A DNA stretch of 64,000 bases from Acidobacteriota bacterium. Its GTDB lineage: Bacteria > Acidobacteriota > Vicinamibacteria > Vicinamibacterales > JAFNAJ01. Below are positions 11,656 to 19,760 of the stretch, in pieces. The notes under the pieces are model-generated. The model saw only the letters and a program-made list of their open reading frames with translations, did no database searches and had not been told where the DNA came from. Numbering within the stretch: the first letter of the stretch is position 1; every line of letters begins with the position of its first letter. A program made the translations under genes and the position numbers. The stretch lies in contig JAHDVP010000009.1 of the NCBI GenBank assembly GCA_023384575.1, positions 4,168 to 68,167 of the forward strand, read 5' to 3'.

Positions 11656-12273
11656 GTGGACCGTCGCGAACGCCTCAACACCCTGAGCCACGGCCTCGGC
11701 GCCGGGCTCGCCGTAGTCGGGACGAGCGCGCTGCTCCTCGTCGCGATCCGCGATGGCGACCCGTGGAAGATCACGAGCCTCGGCATCTACGGCGCGATGC
11801 TCGTGCTGCTCTACGTCGCGTCGACTCTTTACCACGCCGTCCGGCAGCAGTGGAAGCCGGTGTGCCGGAAGCTCGATCACGCCGCCATCTATCTGCTGAT
11901 TGCCGGCACCTACACGCCCTTCACGCTGGTGACCCTGCGCGGGGCCTGGGGCTGGTCGCTCTTTGCGGCCATCTGGGCGCTCGCCGCGCTCGGGATCCTG
12001 CAGGAGCTGGCGCTTGCGGGTCGACGGCGCGTCGTCTCGATGGTGCTCTACCCGGCGATGGGCTGGCTCGCGGTGGTGGCGATCGGCCCGCTCGTCGAGA
12101 CACTCCCCGGGGCGGCCCTCGGGTGGATCGTTGCGGGCGGGCTCTTCTACACCGTGGGCATCGTCTTCTACGGGTTCGACCGGCGCTGGCTCTACGCCCA
12201 TCCGGTGTGGCACCTGTTCGTGCTCGGGGGCAGCGCCTGCCACTTCGTGGCCGTCGCGCGCTACGTTGTATAG
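11656..12273 (+). CDS. Hemolysin III / PAQR family membrane protein
   Basis: 205-aa polytopic protein of the YqfA/HlyIII group in the progestin/adipoQ receptor superfamily. Seven helices are visible. The metal-site residues are present: Ser and His in ASTLYHAV, Asp in KLDHAAIYLLIAGTYTPF, and His residues in HPVWHLFVLGGSACHFVAV near the end. Related proteins are thought to be zinc-dependent hydrolases of membrane lipids; haemolysis is a historic name. The GTG start has no SD but sits 6 nt behind TATGAT. Confidence 0.88.
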   Translation: MDRRERLNTLSHGLGAGLAVVGTSALLLVAIRDGDPWKITSLGIYGAMLVLLYVASTLYHAVRQQWKPVCRKLDHAAIYLLIAGTYTPFTLVTLRGAWGWSLFAAIWALAALGILQELALAGRRRVVSMVLYPAMGWLAVVAIGPLVETLPGAALGWIVAGGLFYTVGIVFYGFDRRWLYAHPVWHLFVLGGSACHFVAVARYVV

Positions 12274-12288
12274 CGCCAGTTCTGGCGC
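12273..12288 (+). terminator. Hairpin after the hemolysin III gene
   Basis: gcgccag pairs with ctggcgc around a 2-nt centre, starting at the last base of the stop codon. No T-run, so the terminator role is tentative. Confidence 0.35.
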
Positions 12289-12378
12289 CGGAGCCTTGGG
12301 CGCACCAGCCGGGACCGGTCAACGGCAGCGGTTCCGACACGGCTGCAGTCCAGGACCGTTGCGACCGATAAGTCGGCT

Positions 12379-12636
12379 GTGAGCGATCGGCCACCCTTCT
12401 CCCCCGACAACGAGGTGCCGGATGGCGACCGCAGGGTCAAGTCCGACCGCCGGGACCAACCCCGTGGCGGTCGCCGTCGTGCCGACCGTCCCGAAGACGC
12501 CGGCCTGACGGCCTGCCCGCGGTGCAGCGACCCGTATCCCGCGCTCGTCGACATCGACCTGCACGAGTACCAATGGAGCTGCGAGGCCTGTGGCGCGAGG
12601 TTCGTCACCCAGCGCGCCACGCGCGTCGTGCTCTGA
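12379..12636 (+). CDS. Small protein with C-terminal zinc ribbon
   Basis: 85 aa. The first ~45 residues are Arg/Asp-rich and probably disordered (DRRVKSDRRDQPRGGRRR). The C-terminal half has two CxxC knuckles, CPRC and CEAC, 22 residues apart between the inner Cys residues, as in a zinc ribbon. Function unknown; nucleic-acid binding is a guess from the basic tail. The GTG start is supported only by frame and by good codon use. Confidence 0.55.
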   Translation: MSDRPPFSPDNEVPDGDRRVKSDRRDQPRGGRRRADRPEDAGLTACPRCSDPYPALVDIDLHEYQWSCEACGARFVTQRATRVVL

Positions 12637-12681
12637 TCGGTCTGGCTCGCCGCACCTCGGAGCCCTTCCCGACGCCCGCGC

Positions 12682-13137
12682 CTACTCGTCGACTGGCCTC
12701 GAGATGTGGGCGACGGCCTTCCACTCGCCGTTCCTGCGGCTGAACACCCGCACGTAGCGCACGCGGTTGGGGACGTCCCGGTCGTCTTCCCTCCGCACAC
12801 CCGACGTGCGCGCCGCGACGATGGCGGCGTCTCCGAAGACGTGGACGCGGACGTCGTGGATGTCGAGGTCGGGGAACTTCAGGTCTCCGGCCCGGTAAAT
12901 CGCCATCACGTCCGTCTTGCTCTGGTCTTCGCCTGTTGCCGTGATCACCACGTAGTCGTCGGCGACGAGACGGTCGTACGCGGCGAGGTCGCCCGCGCGA
13001 ATGGCGGCGACGAGTGCCCGCTCCGCCCGTTCGACGATGGCCCGCTCGTCGACGGCCGGCTGGGCGCCGGCGAGGGACCCGCCAAGCGCGATCGTGAGGC
13101 CGAGGGTGAGGACCGCGAGAGAGGGATTGCTCGTCAT
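12682..13137 (-). CDS. Exported SnoaL-like/NTF2-fold protein (DUF4440 type)
   Basis: 151 aa: signal peptide (AVLTLGLTIALGGSLAGA) then one NTF2-like domain with ERALVAAIRAGDLAAYDRLVADDYVVI at its N-terminus and VRVFSRRNGEWKAVAHISRP at its end. Such periplasmic proteins are usually of unknown function. Its ATG overlaps the TGA of the upstream DDAH-like gene (ATGA), so it is the third gene of a translationally coupled operon. Confidence 0.75.
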   Translation of the reverse strand: MTSNPSLAVLTLGLTIALGGSLAGAQPAVDERAIVERAERALVAAIRAGDLAAYDRLVADDYVVITATGEDQSKTDVMAIYRAGDLKFPDLDIHDVRVHVFGDAAIVAARTSGVRREDDRDVPNRVRYVRVFSRRNGEWKAVAHISRPVDE

Positions 13138-14024
13138 GGTGTCGAGTCTCCTTGATCGTCGGCTCGTATCAGTGGACGCGTGAGACACGTGGGCCCACCG
13201 CCGCCCTTCAGGCTGATGTCGGTCCCGTCGTAGGTGAGGACCTCCGCCCCGGCCGCCTCGAGCCGCGCTCGCGTCATCGGGTTGCCCTCGAGCAGCACGA
13301 CGCGTCGGGGTGACAGCGCGAGCACGTTCGCCGCCATGGAGTCGAACTCCTCGTGGGGCACGTCGAGGAGGCCGAACCCACGGCCGGTCAGCCACTCCAG
13401 AAACGGAACGGGCAGCAGCGGCGAGTAGACCACCGCCAGGTCCCGATCGATCGGGCTCACGATCGACATCAGGTGGAAGACGTCATCCGGACCCCGGTAA
13501 TGCGGCAGCGGCACCACCAGCACGTCGACTTCCGCCCCCAGCAGGGCACGGAACTGGCGGATCCCCTCGTCATTGGTCCGATAGCCGCGCCCGACGGCCA
13601 CGGTCCGCTCGTCGAACCAGACCACGTCACCGCCTTCGAGGCGCCCCGGCGCGACGATGACGCCGGCAATCGGCAGACCGAGCGCCTCGAACGCGCGACG
13701 GTGCGCTTCCGGTTCACCTTGGCGCGCGGGTTTCCCCATACTCGCCAGCACGATGCCGGCCGGCGTCAGCACCGACGCATCCCGAACGTAGAGGCAGTCG
13801 AGCGTCAGTCGTTCCGTGGGTCGGATCTCGTCGACCTGGGCACCGCCCGACACGAGGATGCCGACGAGCTCCGCGTACTGGGCCTCCGCGCGACCGAGAT
13901 CGGGCGCCGCCGTGAAGTTCAGCGTGCGCCATTCCCGTGCGATGCGGGACGGATCGCCGAACGCGTGGCTCGGGGGCGTCAGGGCGACGCGTCGCAGCGC
14001 GCTGACCTCGTTCAGCCGGATCAC
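13134..14024 (-). CDS. DDAH/arginine-deiminase-like amidinohydrolase
   Basis: Guanidine-modifying enzyme of the dimethylargininase/amidinotransferase fold, expected to hydrolyse arginine or a methylated arginine to citrulline. Signature motifs: LEGGDVVWFDERTVAVG, RTNDEGI, His in DDVFHLMSIV, and the catalytic Cys in GGGGPTCLTRPLIR near the C-terminus. 296 aa, close to typical DDAH. The GTG start overlaps the stop of the AdiC-like permease (GTGA), and its own stop overlaps the next start. The pairing with a basic-amino-acid-type permease supports an arginine-related substrate, by context only. Confidence 0.78.
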   Translation of the reverse strand: MIRLNEVSALRRVALTPPSHAFGDPSRIAREWRTLNFTAAPDLGRAEAQYAELVGILVSGGAQVDEIRPTERLTLDCLYVRDASVLTPAGIVLASMGKPARQGEPEAHRRAFEALGLPIAGVIVAPGRLEGGDVVWFDERTVAVGRGYRTNDEGIRQFRALLGAEVDVLVVPLPHYRGPDDVFHLMSIVSPIDRDLAVVYSPLLPVPFLEWLTGRGFGLLDVPHEEFDSMAANVLALSPRRVVLLEGNPMTRARLEAAGAEVLTYDGTDISLKGGGGPTCLTRPLIRADDQGDSTP

Positions 14025-15334
14025 GGGGTCGCCTCTCGTGAGCGCTTCAACCACACGTACACCGGCAACCCGGAGAGCAGCAGCAGAAAGCCGAGGGACA
14101 CCGTCTCCGCGCCCGCACCGGCAATGGCGAACATGGCGTAGACGAATGCGAGCACGCTGACCACGGCCGCTCGGCCCGTGGGCTTCGGATGCGCGGGCCT
14201 CAACCAGACGGCCAGCGAGCAGAAGACGTACGGCACGAGCGCGCTCAGCGTCGACAGCAGGACGACGAACGTGAACAGCTCCACGAGATTCCTCGAGTAG
14301 TTCATGGCCACGAGCGCGGTTGCGAGCGCCGCGGCCACGACGATCCCGTGAGCCGGCGTGCCGCGTGACGAGAGTCGTCCGAAGACGGCGGGGAAGAGCC
14401 CGTGGGCGGCCACCGCCATGGGCAACTGGCCCGCGATGAGGATCCAGCCGTTGAGGGCGCCGAAGCACGACACGGCCGCGCCGAACGCGATGAACTCGCC
14501 ACCGAGTTCGCCGAGCAGGTGGCGCGCGCCGTCGGCAAACGGCGCCGTCGACGAGGCCAGCGCGTCTGAAGGGACGAGACTCATGACGCCGACGGTCGAC
14601 ACGACGTAGAGAGTGGCGGCGAGCAGCGTGCCCACGACCGTGGCACGGGGAATGGTCCGCGACGGGTCCCGCACGCTGCCGGCCGGGATGGTGGCGCATT
14701 CCAGACCCAGGAACGCCCAGAGGGTCAGCGTCATCGTGGAGACGACCTGCCTGGCGAGAGGCGTGTCGGTCGTCGCCGGCAGGGTGAAGGCTCCGGCATC
14801 GAAGTACCAGAGGCCGCCCACCCCGACGACGATCAGCGGAACGACCTTGAGCGCGACCGTGACCACCTGGAGACGCCCGGCGGTGTGGAGGCCCGTAATG
14901 TTCACCGCGACGAGCAGCCACACCGTGCCGATCGCGAGGAGCGCCGCGAGACCCGGCACGCGGGCCACGCTCGGCACCAACGGTTCGAGGTAGCCGACGC
15001 ACGCCACCGCCAGCGCGGCGAGCGAGGTGACGACCGAGATCCAGTACCCCCACGCCACCAGGAAGGCCGGAACGTCGCCGAAGGCCTCGCGGGTATAGAC
15101 GAAGAGCCCACCGGCCGCGGGCGACTGGCGGGCCAACCGGGCGAACACCAGCGCGAGCATCACGGCACCGGCGGCCGAAAGCGCCCAGCCGGCGAGGCTC
15201 ACACCCCGGTAGGGCGCGAGCGACGCCGGCAGCAGGAACACGCCCGAGCCGATCATGTTGCCCATCACGAGCGACACGACCGACCAGAACCCCAACACGC
15301 GTGACTGAGTGCTGGAGGGTGGAGCGGGACCCAT
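14021..15334 (-). CDS. APC family amino acid permease, AdiC-like
   Basis: 437-aa permease with about 12 helices. The first helix has GNMIGSGVFLLPASLA, almost the same as the arginine:agmatine antiporter AdiC signature, and the family's Gly-Ser-Gly kink is intact. Probably moves arginine or a related amino acid across the inner membrane, by exchange or proton symport. I chose ATG 15334 because the first helix follows soon after; the longer frame upstream codes a low-complexity tail. First gene of the overlapping operon with the DDAH-like enzyme and the NTF2-fold protein. Confidence 0.83.
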   Translation of the reverse strand: MGPAPPSSTQSRVLGFWSVVSLVMGNMIGSGVFLLPASLAPYRGVSLAGWALSAAGAVMLALVFARLARQSPAAGGLFVYTREAFGDVPAFLVAWGYWISVVTSLAALAVACVGYLEPLVPSVARVPGLAALLAIGTVWLLVAVNITGLHTAGRLQVVTVALKVVPLIVVGVGGLWYFDAGAFTLPATTDTPLARQVVSTMTLTLWAFLGLECATIPAGSVRDPSRTIPRATVVGTLLAATLYVVSTVGVMSLVPSDALASSTAPFADGARHLLGELGGEFIAFGAAVSCFGALNGWILIAGQLPMAVAAHGLFPAVFGRLSSRGTPAHGIVVAAALATALVAMNYSRNLVELFTFVVLLSTLSALVPYVFCSLAVWLRPAHPKPTGRAAVVSVLAFVYAMFAIAGAGAETVSLGFLLLLSGLPVYVWLKRSREATP

Positions 15335-15477
15335 GGGAAGCCGCCGCGGTTGTATCTCAGCCACGCGAAGGACCCTGGTCGCGGGTCCGGGTGTGTCGGG
15401 CCTCTCGCCCCGCCTGCGGGATGTCGTGGCACTGTCTGCCTCGAGGACGGGATGATGGAGCGAGGGAGGCGGCGCGC

Positions 15478-15813
15478 ATGACACGTGGGGTCGGTCGGGG
15501 GTGGGCAGTCGCTGTCGCGCTGACCGCAGGCCTGCTGTGGTGGTCAGGAGCTGCCGGCGCTCGGCAGGCGGTGTGGTCGCACCTCGTCGAGGAGGCCGAA
15601 GGCCAGGTGCTGGCCGACCGGCTCGAGGTCGTCTTCGTCGACGAGCGGGTCATCGACGAAGCCGACCGCTTTCGACCCCATCCGTTCGATCCGGATCTGG
15701 CCGTCCGCGCGTTGAACCGGCAGGGGCGCGAGGGCTACCGAGCCTTCGCGGCCGCGACGCGGCCGAATGACGACGGGCTGGTCAGGCTCCGGGTTCACAT
15801 GCGGCGCGACTGA
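15478..15813 (+). CDS. Small exported protein of unknown function
   Basis: 111 aa with a signal peptide (VAVALTAGLLWWSGAAGA) and a short mature domain with no motif that I recognise. SD gaggga lies 10 nt upstream. It diverges from the permease operon. After it, 15814-16076 holds no gene that I can support. Confidence 0.5.
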   Translation: MTRGVGRGWAVAVALTAGLLWWSGAAGARQAVWSHLVEEAEGQVLADRLEVVFVDERVIDEADRFRPHPFDPDLAVRALNRQGREGYRAFAAATRPNDDGLVRLRVHMRRD

Positions 15814-16076
15814 GCCGGCGGCCTGGCGTTCGCTCTCGAAGTCGGACCGAGACGCCCCCAATGCCCGCGGTCGAGTTCGACCCACCCCGTCCCTGGTCTG
15901 CTCCAGGGTCGACCGACCCGCGTGGCCGATCGTGCGCCGACGCTCGTCACCATCCATCGGACATCGCGCGCCGACGAACAGTCGAGGCGGATCGTGTGTG
16001 GCGGGTTCTTCCTCCCGCTGTCGTGACTAGACAGTGAAGACGGTCGCACGAATCACCGGCGACCAGGAGGAACGAC

Positions 16077-16661
16077 ATGCAGGACACGATGACCGCCCCC
16101 AAGCGCGAGCGCGCGCCGCTCAACGGCGTCGACACGCCCAACCTCTTCGCCACCATCAACGTCGTCAAGGAGAACCCCGGGCTGGGCACGTTCCAGTTCC
16201 GTGCGTCGAACGCCTGGGTGAAGGGGACGCACAGCCGCACGACCATCGAGGGGTTCAGCGGCGCCGGCGGCGACCATACGCACTCCACCACCTTCCAGTA
16301 CGACGCCGACCACCCGAAGGTCCTCGTCGGTGGCGACGCGGGCCCGACGCCCGTCGAGTTCCTGCTCCACGGACTCGCCTCGTGCCTCACGGCTGGCATC
16401 GCCAACATCGCCGCCGCGCGTGGCGTCGAGTTGAGCGAGGTGCGGTCGACCGTCGAGGGCGACATCGACCTGCGCGGCATCCTCGGGCTGTCGAACGAGG
16501 TCCGCAACGGCTACGAGCGCATCCGAGTGAACTTCGACATCAAGGGCAATGCCCCGGCCGAGAAGCTGCGCGAGATCGTCGAGCAGTCGCGGGCGCGCTC
16601 GGCGGTGTTCGACGTCATCACGAACTCGGTGCCCGTCGACATCTCGGTGAACGCGGGCTGA
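16077..16661 (+). CDS. OsmC family protein with a single Cys
   Basis: 194 aa of the OsmC/Ohr fold, whose studied members reduce organic hydroperoxides with two Cys residues. Here the first Cys is present in LLHGLASCLTAGIANIA (central helix). The second, normally in a CPVS-type motif near the C-terminus, is missing: the matching segment is ITNSVPVDISV. This is the OsmC subgroup with unclear activity. Strong SD (ggaggaac) 4 nt before the ATG. The flavoprotein operon starts 70 nt downstream. Confidence 0.82.
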   Translation: MQDTMTAPKRERAPLNGVDTPNLFATINVVKENPGLGTFQFRASNAWVKGTHSRTTIEGFSGAGGDHTHSTTFQYDADHPKVLVGGDAGPTPVEFLLHGLASCLTAGIANIAAARGVELSEVRSTVEGDIDLRGILGLSNEVRNGYERIRVNFDIKGNAPAEKLREIVEQSRARSAVFDVITNSVPVDISVNAG

Positions 16662-16731
16662 GCCGGGCGCTGGCCGTCCACCACCGGCCTGGCTGGGCGG
16701 CGGGCGGCACCGGCCAGCTTCGGAGCAGGTC

Positions 16732-18051
16732 ATGAAGCGCACGGACACCATCGTCATCGGCGGCGGTCAGGCGGGTCTCGCGATGAGCCACTGCCTGACC
16801 GCCCGCGGGATCGACCACGTCGTGCTCGAGCGGGGACGGGTGGCCGAGCGGTGGCGCCGTGAACGCTGGGACTCGCTGCGGCTGCTCACGCCGAACTGGC
16901 AGAGCCGGCTGCCGGGGTTCCGCTACACGGGTCCCGACCCCGACGGCTTCATGACGATGCCCGAAATCACCAGCTACCTCGAGCGGTACGCGCGGTCGTT
17001 CGCGGCCCCCGTGCAGGGCGAGACGACCGTGCTCGCCGTCGAGCGACGCGGCGCGGGCTTCGACGTGACGACCGACCAGGGATCGTGGCACGCGCCGAAC
17101 GTCGTCGTGGCCACCGGCTACTGCGACCTGCCGCTCGTGCCGGACGCCGCTCGTCACCTGGCGGGCGACGTCCTGCAGCTCGTGCCGGGCGACTACCGAT
17201 GCCCGGCCAGGCTGCCGGACGGCGGCGTGCTCGTCGTGGGGGCCTCGTCGTCCGGCATTCAACTGGCTGACGAGATCCAGCAGTCCGGTCGGTCCGTGAC
17301 GCTGGCCGTCGGCCGCCACATGAGGCTGCCGCGCCACTACCGGGGCCGGGACATCCTCTGGTGGCTCGACGCGATGGGCCTGTTCGACGAGCGCGTCGAC
17401 GAGGTCTACGACGCCGAGATTTCCAGGAACCAGCCGTCGCTGCAGCTCGTCGGACGGCCCGACCACGCAACGCTCGATCTCGGACGACTCCGAGGTGGCG
17501 GCGTGCGTCTGGTGGGCCGTGTCACGGGGGCGAGTGGTCATACGGTCCACCTGCGCGACGACGTGGTGTCGTACATGGCCGCGGCCGACATCAAGCTGGC
17601 GAGTCTCCTCTCGCGCATCGATCGCTACGTCGAGCGGTCAGGGCTGGCGGCTGCCGTCGGCGAGCGGGAGCCGTTCACTCCGATCTGCTGGCCGCCGCAC
17701 GCCCCGACGCCAGAGAGGCTCGACCTGAAGGCGCAGGGCATCCGCACCGTAATCTGGGCGACGGGATTCCGTCGGTCCTACCCCTGGCTGCGAGTGCCGG
17801 CACTCGACGACCGCGGCGAGATCCGCCATGGCGGTGGCGTCACGCCGGTCGCTGGCCTCTACGTTCTCGGGCTCCAATTCCTCCGGCGGCGCAAGTCGGC
17901 GTTCATCGACGGTGTCGGTGACGACGCCGAGGCGCTTGCCGCTCATCTGGACGCACGAATGGCCGCGGGCGTGCGCCGAACCCGCCTCACCGGGGTGCGC
18001 ACGCGGTCGCGGGCGACAACCGCCGGCTACAGGGAAGGACGGCCTCTGTGA
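16732..18051 (+). CDS. FAD/NAD(P)-dependent monooxygenase, CzcO/FMO-like
   Basis: 439-aa flavoprotein. The N-terminal FAD-binding motif is IVIGGGQAGLAMS (residue ~7), and a second Rossmann motif for NAD(P) is VLVVGASSSGIQLADEI (~165). ERWDSLRLLTPNWQSRLPG and the C-terminal IWATGFRRSYPWL fit the group of flavin monooxygenases/oxidoreductases that includes CzcO and TrkA-like proteins. Probably oxygenates a lipophilic substrate. First gene of a three-gene operon whose members overlap; the next starts at its stop codon. Confidence 0.82.
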   Translation: MKRTDTIVIGGGQAGLAMSHCLTARGIDHVVLERGRVAERWRRERWDSLRLLTPNWQSRLPGFRYTGPDPDGFMTMPEITSYLERYARSFAAPVQGETTVLAVERRGAGFDVTTDQGSWHAPNVVVATGYCDLPLVPDAARHLAGDVLQLVPGDYRCPARLPDGGVLVVGASSSGIQLADEIQQSGRSVTLAVGRHMRLPRHYRGRDILWWLDAMGLFDERVDEVYDAEISRNQPSLQLVGRPDHATLDLGRLRGGGVRLVGRVTGASGHTVHLRDDVVSYMAAADIKLASLLSRIDRYVERSGLAAAVGEREPFTPICWPPHAPTPERLDLKAQGIRTVIWATGFRRSYPWLRVPALDDRGEIRHGGGVTPVAGLYVLGLQFLRRRKSAFIDGVGDDAEALAAHLDARMAAGVRRTRLTGVRTRSRATTAGYREGRPL

Positions 18052-19286
18052 TGACGTCTCTCGGTCGTTCGCAGGCCTCATACGACGCGATCATCGTCGG
18101 TGCCCGATGTGCGGGCGCCGCCACGGCCATGCTGCTCGCACGACGCGGCCTTCGCGTGCTGGTCGTCGATCGATCGGGTTATGGGAGCGACACGCTGTCG
18201 ACCAACGCCCTCATGCGCGGCGGGGTTCTGCAGCTCGCGCGGTGGGGCGTTCTCGACTCGATCGTCGCCGCCGGCACGCCGGCGGTACGGCGGGTGAGCT
18301 TCCACTACGACGACGAGACGCTCGACGTGCCCATCGCCAACCGCGATGGCGTCGAGGCGCTCTACGCGCCTCGCCGCACGGTGCTCGACAAGGCCCTGTC
18401 CGACGCCGCGCAGGCCGCAGGCGCCGACGTGGTCTACGGCGTGCGTCTGGTTGACCTGGTGCGTGACCCGCAAGGACGCGTCACGGGCGCGGTCATCGAG
18501 GACAGACACGAAGGTGTCCGGTCCATCCGGGCCGACGTCGTCATCGGCGCCGACGGCATCCGGTCGACCGTCGCCAGACTCGTCGGCACCGAAACGACCC
18601 ACCAGGGCTCGCATGCCGGGTGGGTGGTCTTCGGGTACTGGGGCGGTCTGCCGGCCGACGGCTATCACTGGCACTACCGGCTCGGCGTCAGCGCAGGCGT
18701 CATCCCCACCAACGACGACCAGACGCTCGTCTTCGCTGCGGCCCCGCCGTGGCGATTCCGGACGAGCTCGGGGGTCGACACGGCAGGCGGGTATCGCCGC
18801 GTCATCGAGGCGGTCGCACCCGAGCTTGCCGGGCGTTTCGAACGGGCCGAGCTCGCCGGACCGCTGCACGGCTTCGCGGGAGAGCTGGGATACCTGCGGC
18901 GCTGCTGGGGGCCGGGGTGGGCGCTCGTCGGCGACGCCGGGTACTTCCGAGACCCCATCACCGCGCACGGCATCACCGACGCGTTGCGCGATGCGGAACT
19001 GCTGGCGCGCGCCGTCGTCGACGGGTCGCCGCGCGCCCTTGCCGACTACGAGGCCACGCGCAACGACCTCGTCATGGACCTCTTCCAGGTGACCGACGAG
19101 ATCGCGTCCTATGCCTGGGAAATGCCCAGGGTCAGAGACCTTCACCGCGCGCTCAGCAAGGCGATGAACCAGGAGGTCAGGATGCTCAACGCGCTCGGTG
19201 ACTGGCCGGCACGCGGAGGCCAGACGAAGCCGACGGCGGCGGTCGCGGTCCCGCCGGCCACCGTGGCGGCGCTGGGGGCGTCATGA
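18048..19286 (+). CDS. FAD-dependent oxidoreductase, PHBH-fold (geranylgeranyl-reductase-like)
   Basis: 412-aa flavoprotein with N-terminal DAIIVGARCAGAATAMLLARRG (FAD ADP-binding), central DVVIGADGIRSTVARLVG, and GWALVGDAGYFRDPITAHGITDA, the flavin-contact motif of aromatic hydroxylase/GG-reductase relatives. No transmembrane segment. Starts either at GTG 18048 (GTGA overlap with the upstream stop) or ATG 18051. The pairing of two flavoproteins with a hydratase suggests a dedicated conversion of one hydrophobic or CoA-linked compound, which I cannot name. Confidence 0.82.
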   Translation: MMTSLGRSQASYDAIIVGARCAGAATAMLLARRGLRVLVVDRSGYGSDTLSTNALMRGGVLQLARWGVLDSIVAAGTPAVRRVSFHYDDETLDVPIANRDGVEALYAPRRTVLDKALSDAAQAAGADVVYGVRLVDLVRDPQGRVTGAVIEDRHEGVRSIRADVVIGADGIRSTVARLVGTETTHQGSHAGWVVFGYWGGLPADGYHWHYRLGVSAGVIPTNDDQTLVFAAAPPWRFRTSSGVDTAGGYRRVIEAVAPELAGRFERAELAGPLHGFAGELGYLRRCWGPGWALVGDAGYFRDPITAHGITDALRDAELLARAVVDGSPRALADYEATRNDLVMDLFQVTDEIASYAWEMPRVRDLHRALSKAMNQEVRMLNALGDWPARGGQTKPTAAVAVPPATVAALGAS

Positions 19287-19696
19287 GGGTGCGCGTTGGT
19301 CAGACGGCCGAGCGCACGCTGACGCTCACGGCCGACCACGTCGAGAAGTACGCGCAGATCTCCGGCGACCGCAACCCCCTGCACTTCGACGAGGCGTTTG
19401 CCGCGAACACGAAGTTCGGACGCCTCGTCGTCCAGGGCGGGCTGACGACGGGACTGCTCCACGCGCTCGTCGCCATGGACCTGCCTGGCCCTGGGTCGGT
19501 GTTCCTGAGTCAGAACTGGAAGTTCGTCGCGCCTGTCTACATCGGCGATACGATCACGGCCCACGCCGAGGTCCTCAAGGTCCACGAGACGAAGCCGGTG
19601 ACACTCCTTGGAGTGGCCGTCAGAAGAGACGCGGGCGACATCGTGCTCGAGGGCGAGGCCTGGTGCTACACCTTCGGCCGAGACGGCAGACCATGA
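19283..19696 (+). CDS. MaoC family dehydratase ((R)-enoyl-CoA hydratase-like)
   Basis: 137-aa hot-dog fold protein. The catalytic Asp/His pair is in SGDRNPLHFDEAFA and is followed by FGRLVVQGGLTTGLL, the hydratase 2 signature. Expected to hydrate trans-2-enoyl-CoA or a similar thioester. Its ATG overlaps the stop of the upstream flavoprotein (ATGA), so it is the last gene of the operon. Confidence 0.88.
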   Translation: MRVRVGQTAERTLTLTADHVEKYAQISGDRNPLHFDEAFAANTKFGRLVVQGGLTTGLLHALVAMDLPGPGSVFLSQNWKFVAPVYIGDTITAHAEVLKVHETKPVTLLGVAVRRDAGDIVLEGEAWCYTFGRDGRP

Positions 19697-19697
19697 G

Positions 19698-19714
19698 CCG
19701 GGCGCGATGCCCGG
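19698..19714. terminator. Hairpin at the end of the flavoprotein/MaoC operon
   Basis: ccgggc pairs with gcccgg around a 5-nt loop, starting 2 nt after the MaoC stop and before the convergent gene end at 19761. No T-run. Confidence 0.4.
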
Positions 19715-19760
19715 GACGCTCTTCATCGTGGCCGGTTTCGTCCTGCCGCCGGAGTGACGT

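Noticed and set aside
13134-15053. 639-aa frame covering the DDAH-like gene
   Set aside because: The upstream 340 residues are out of frame with the AdiC-like permease and low-complexity; the GTG at 14024 overlapping the permease stop is the natural start.
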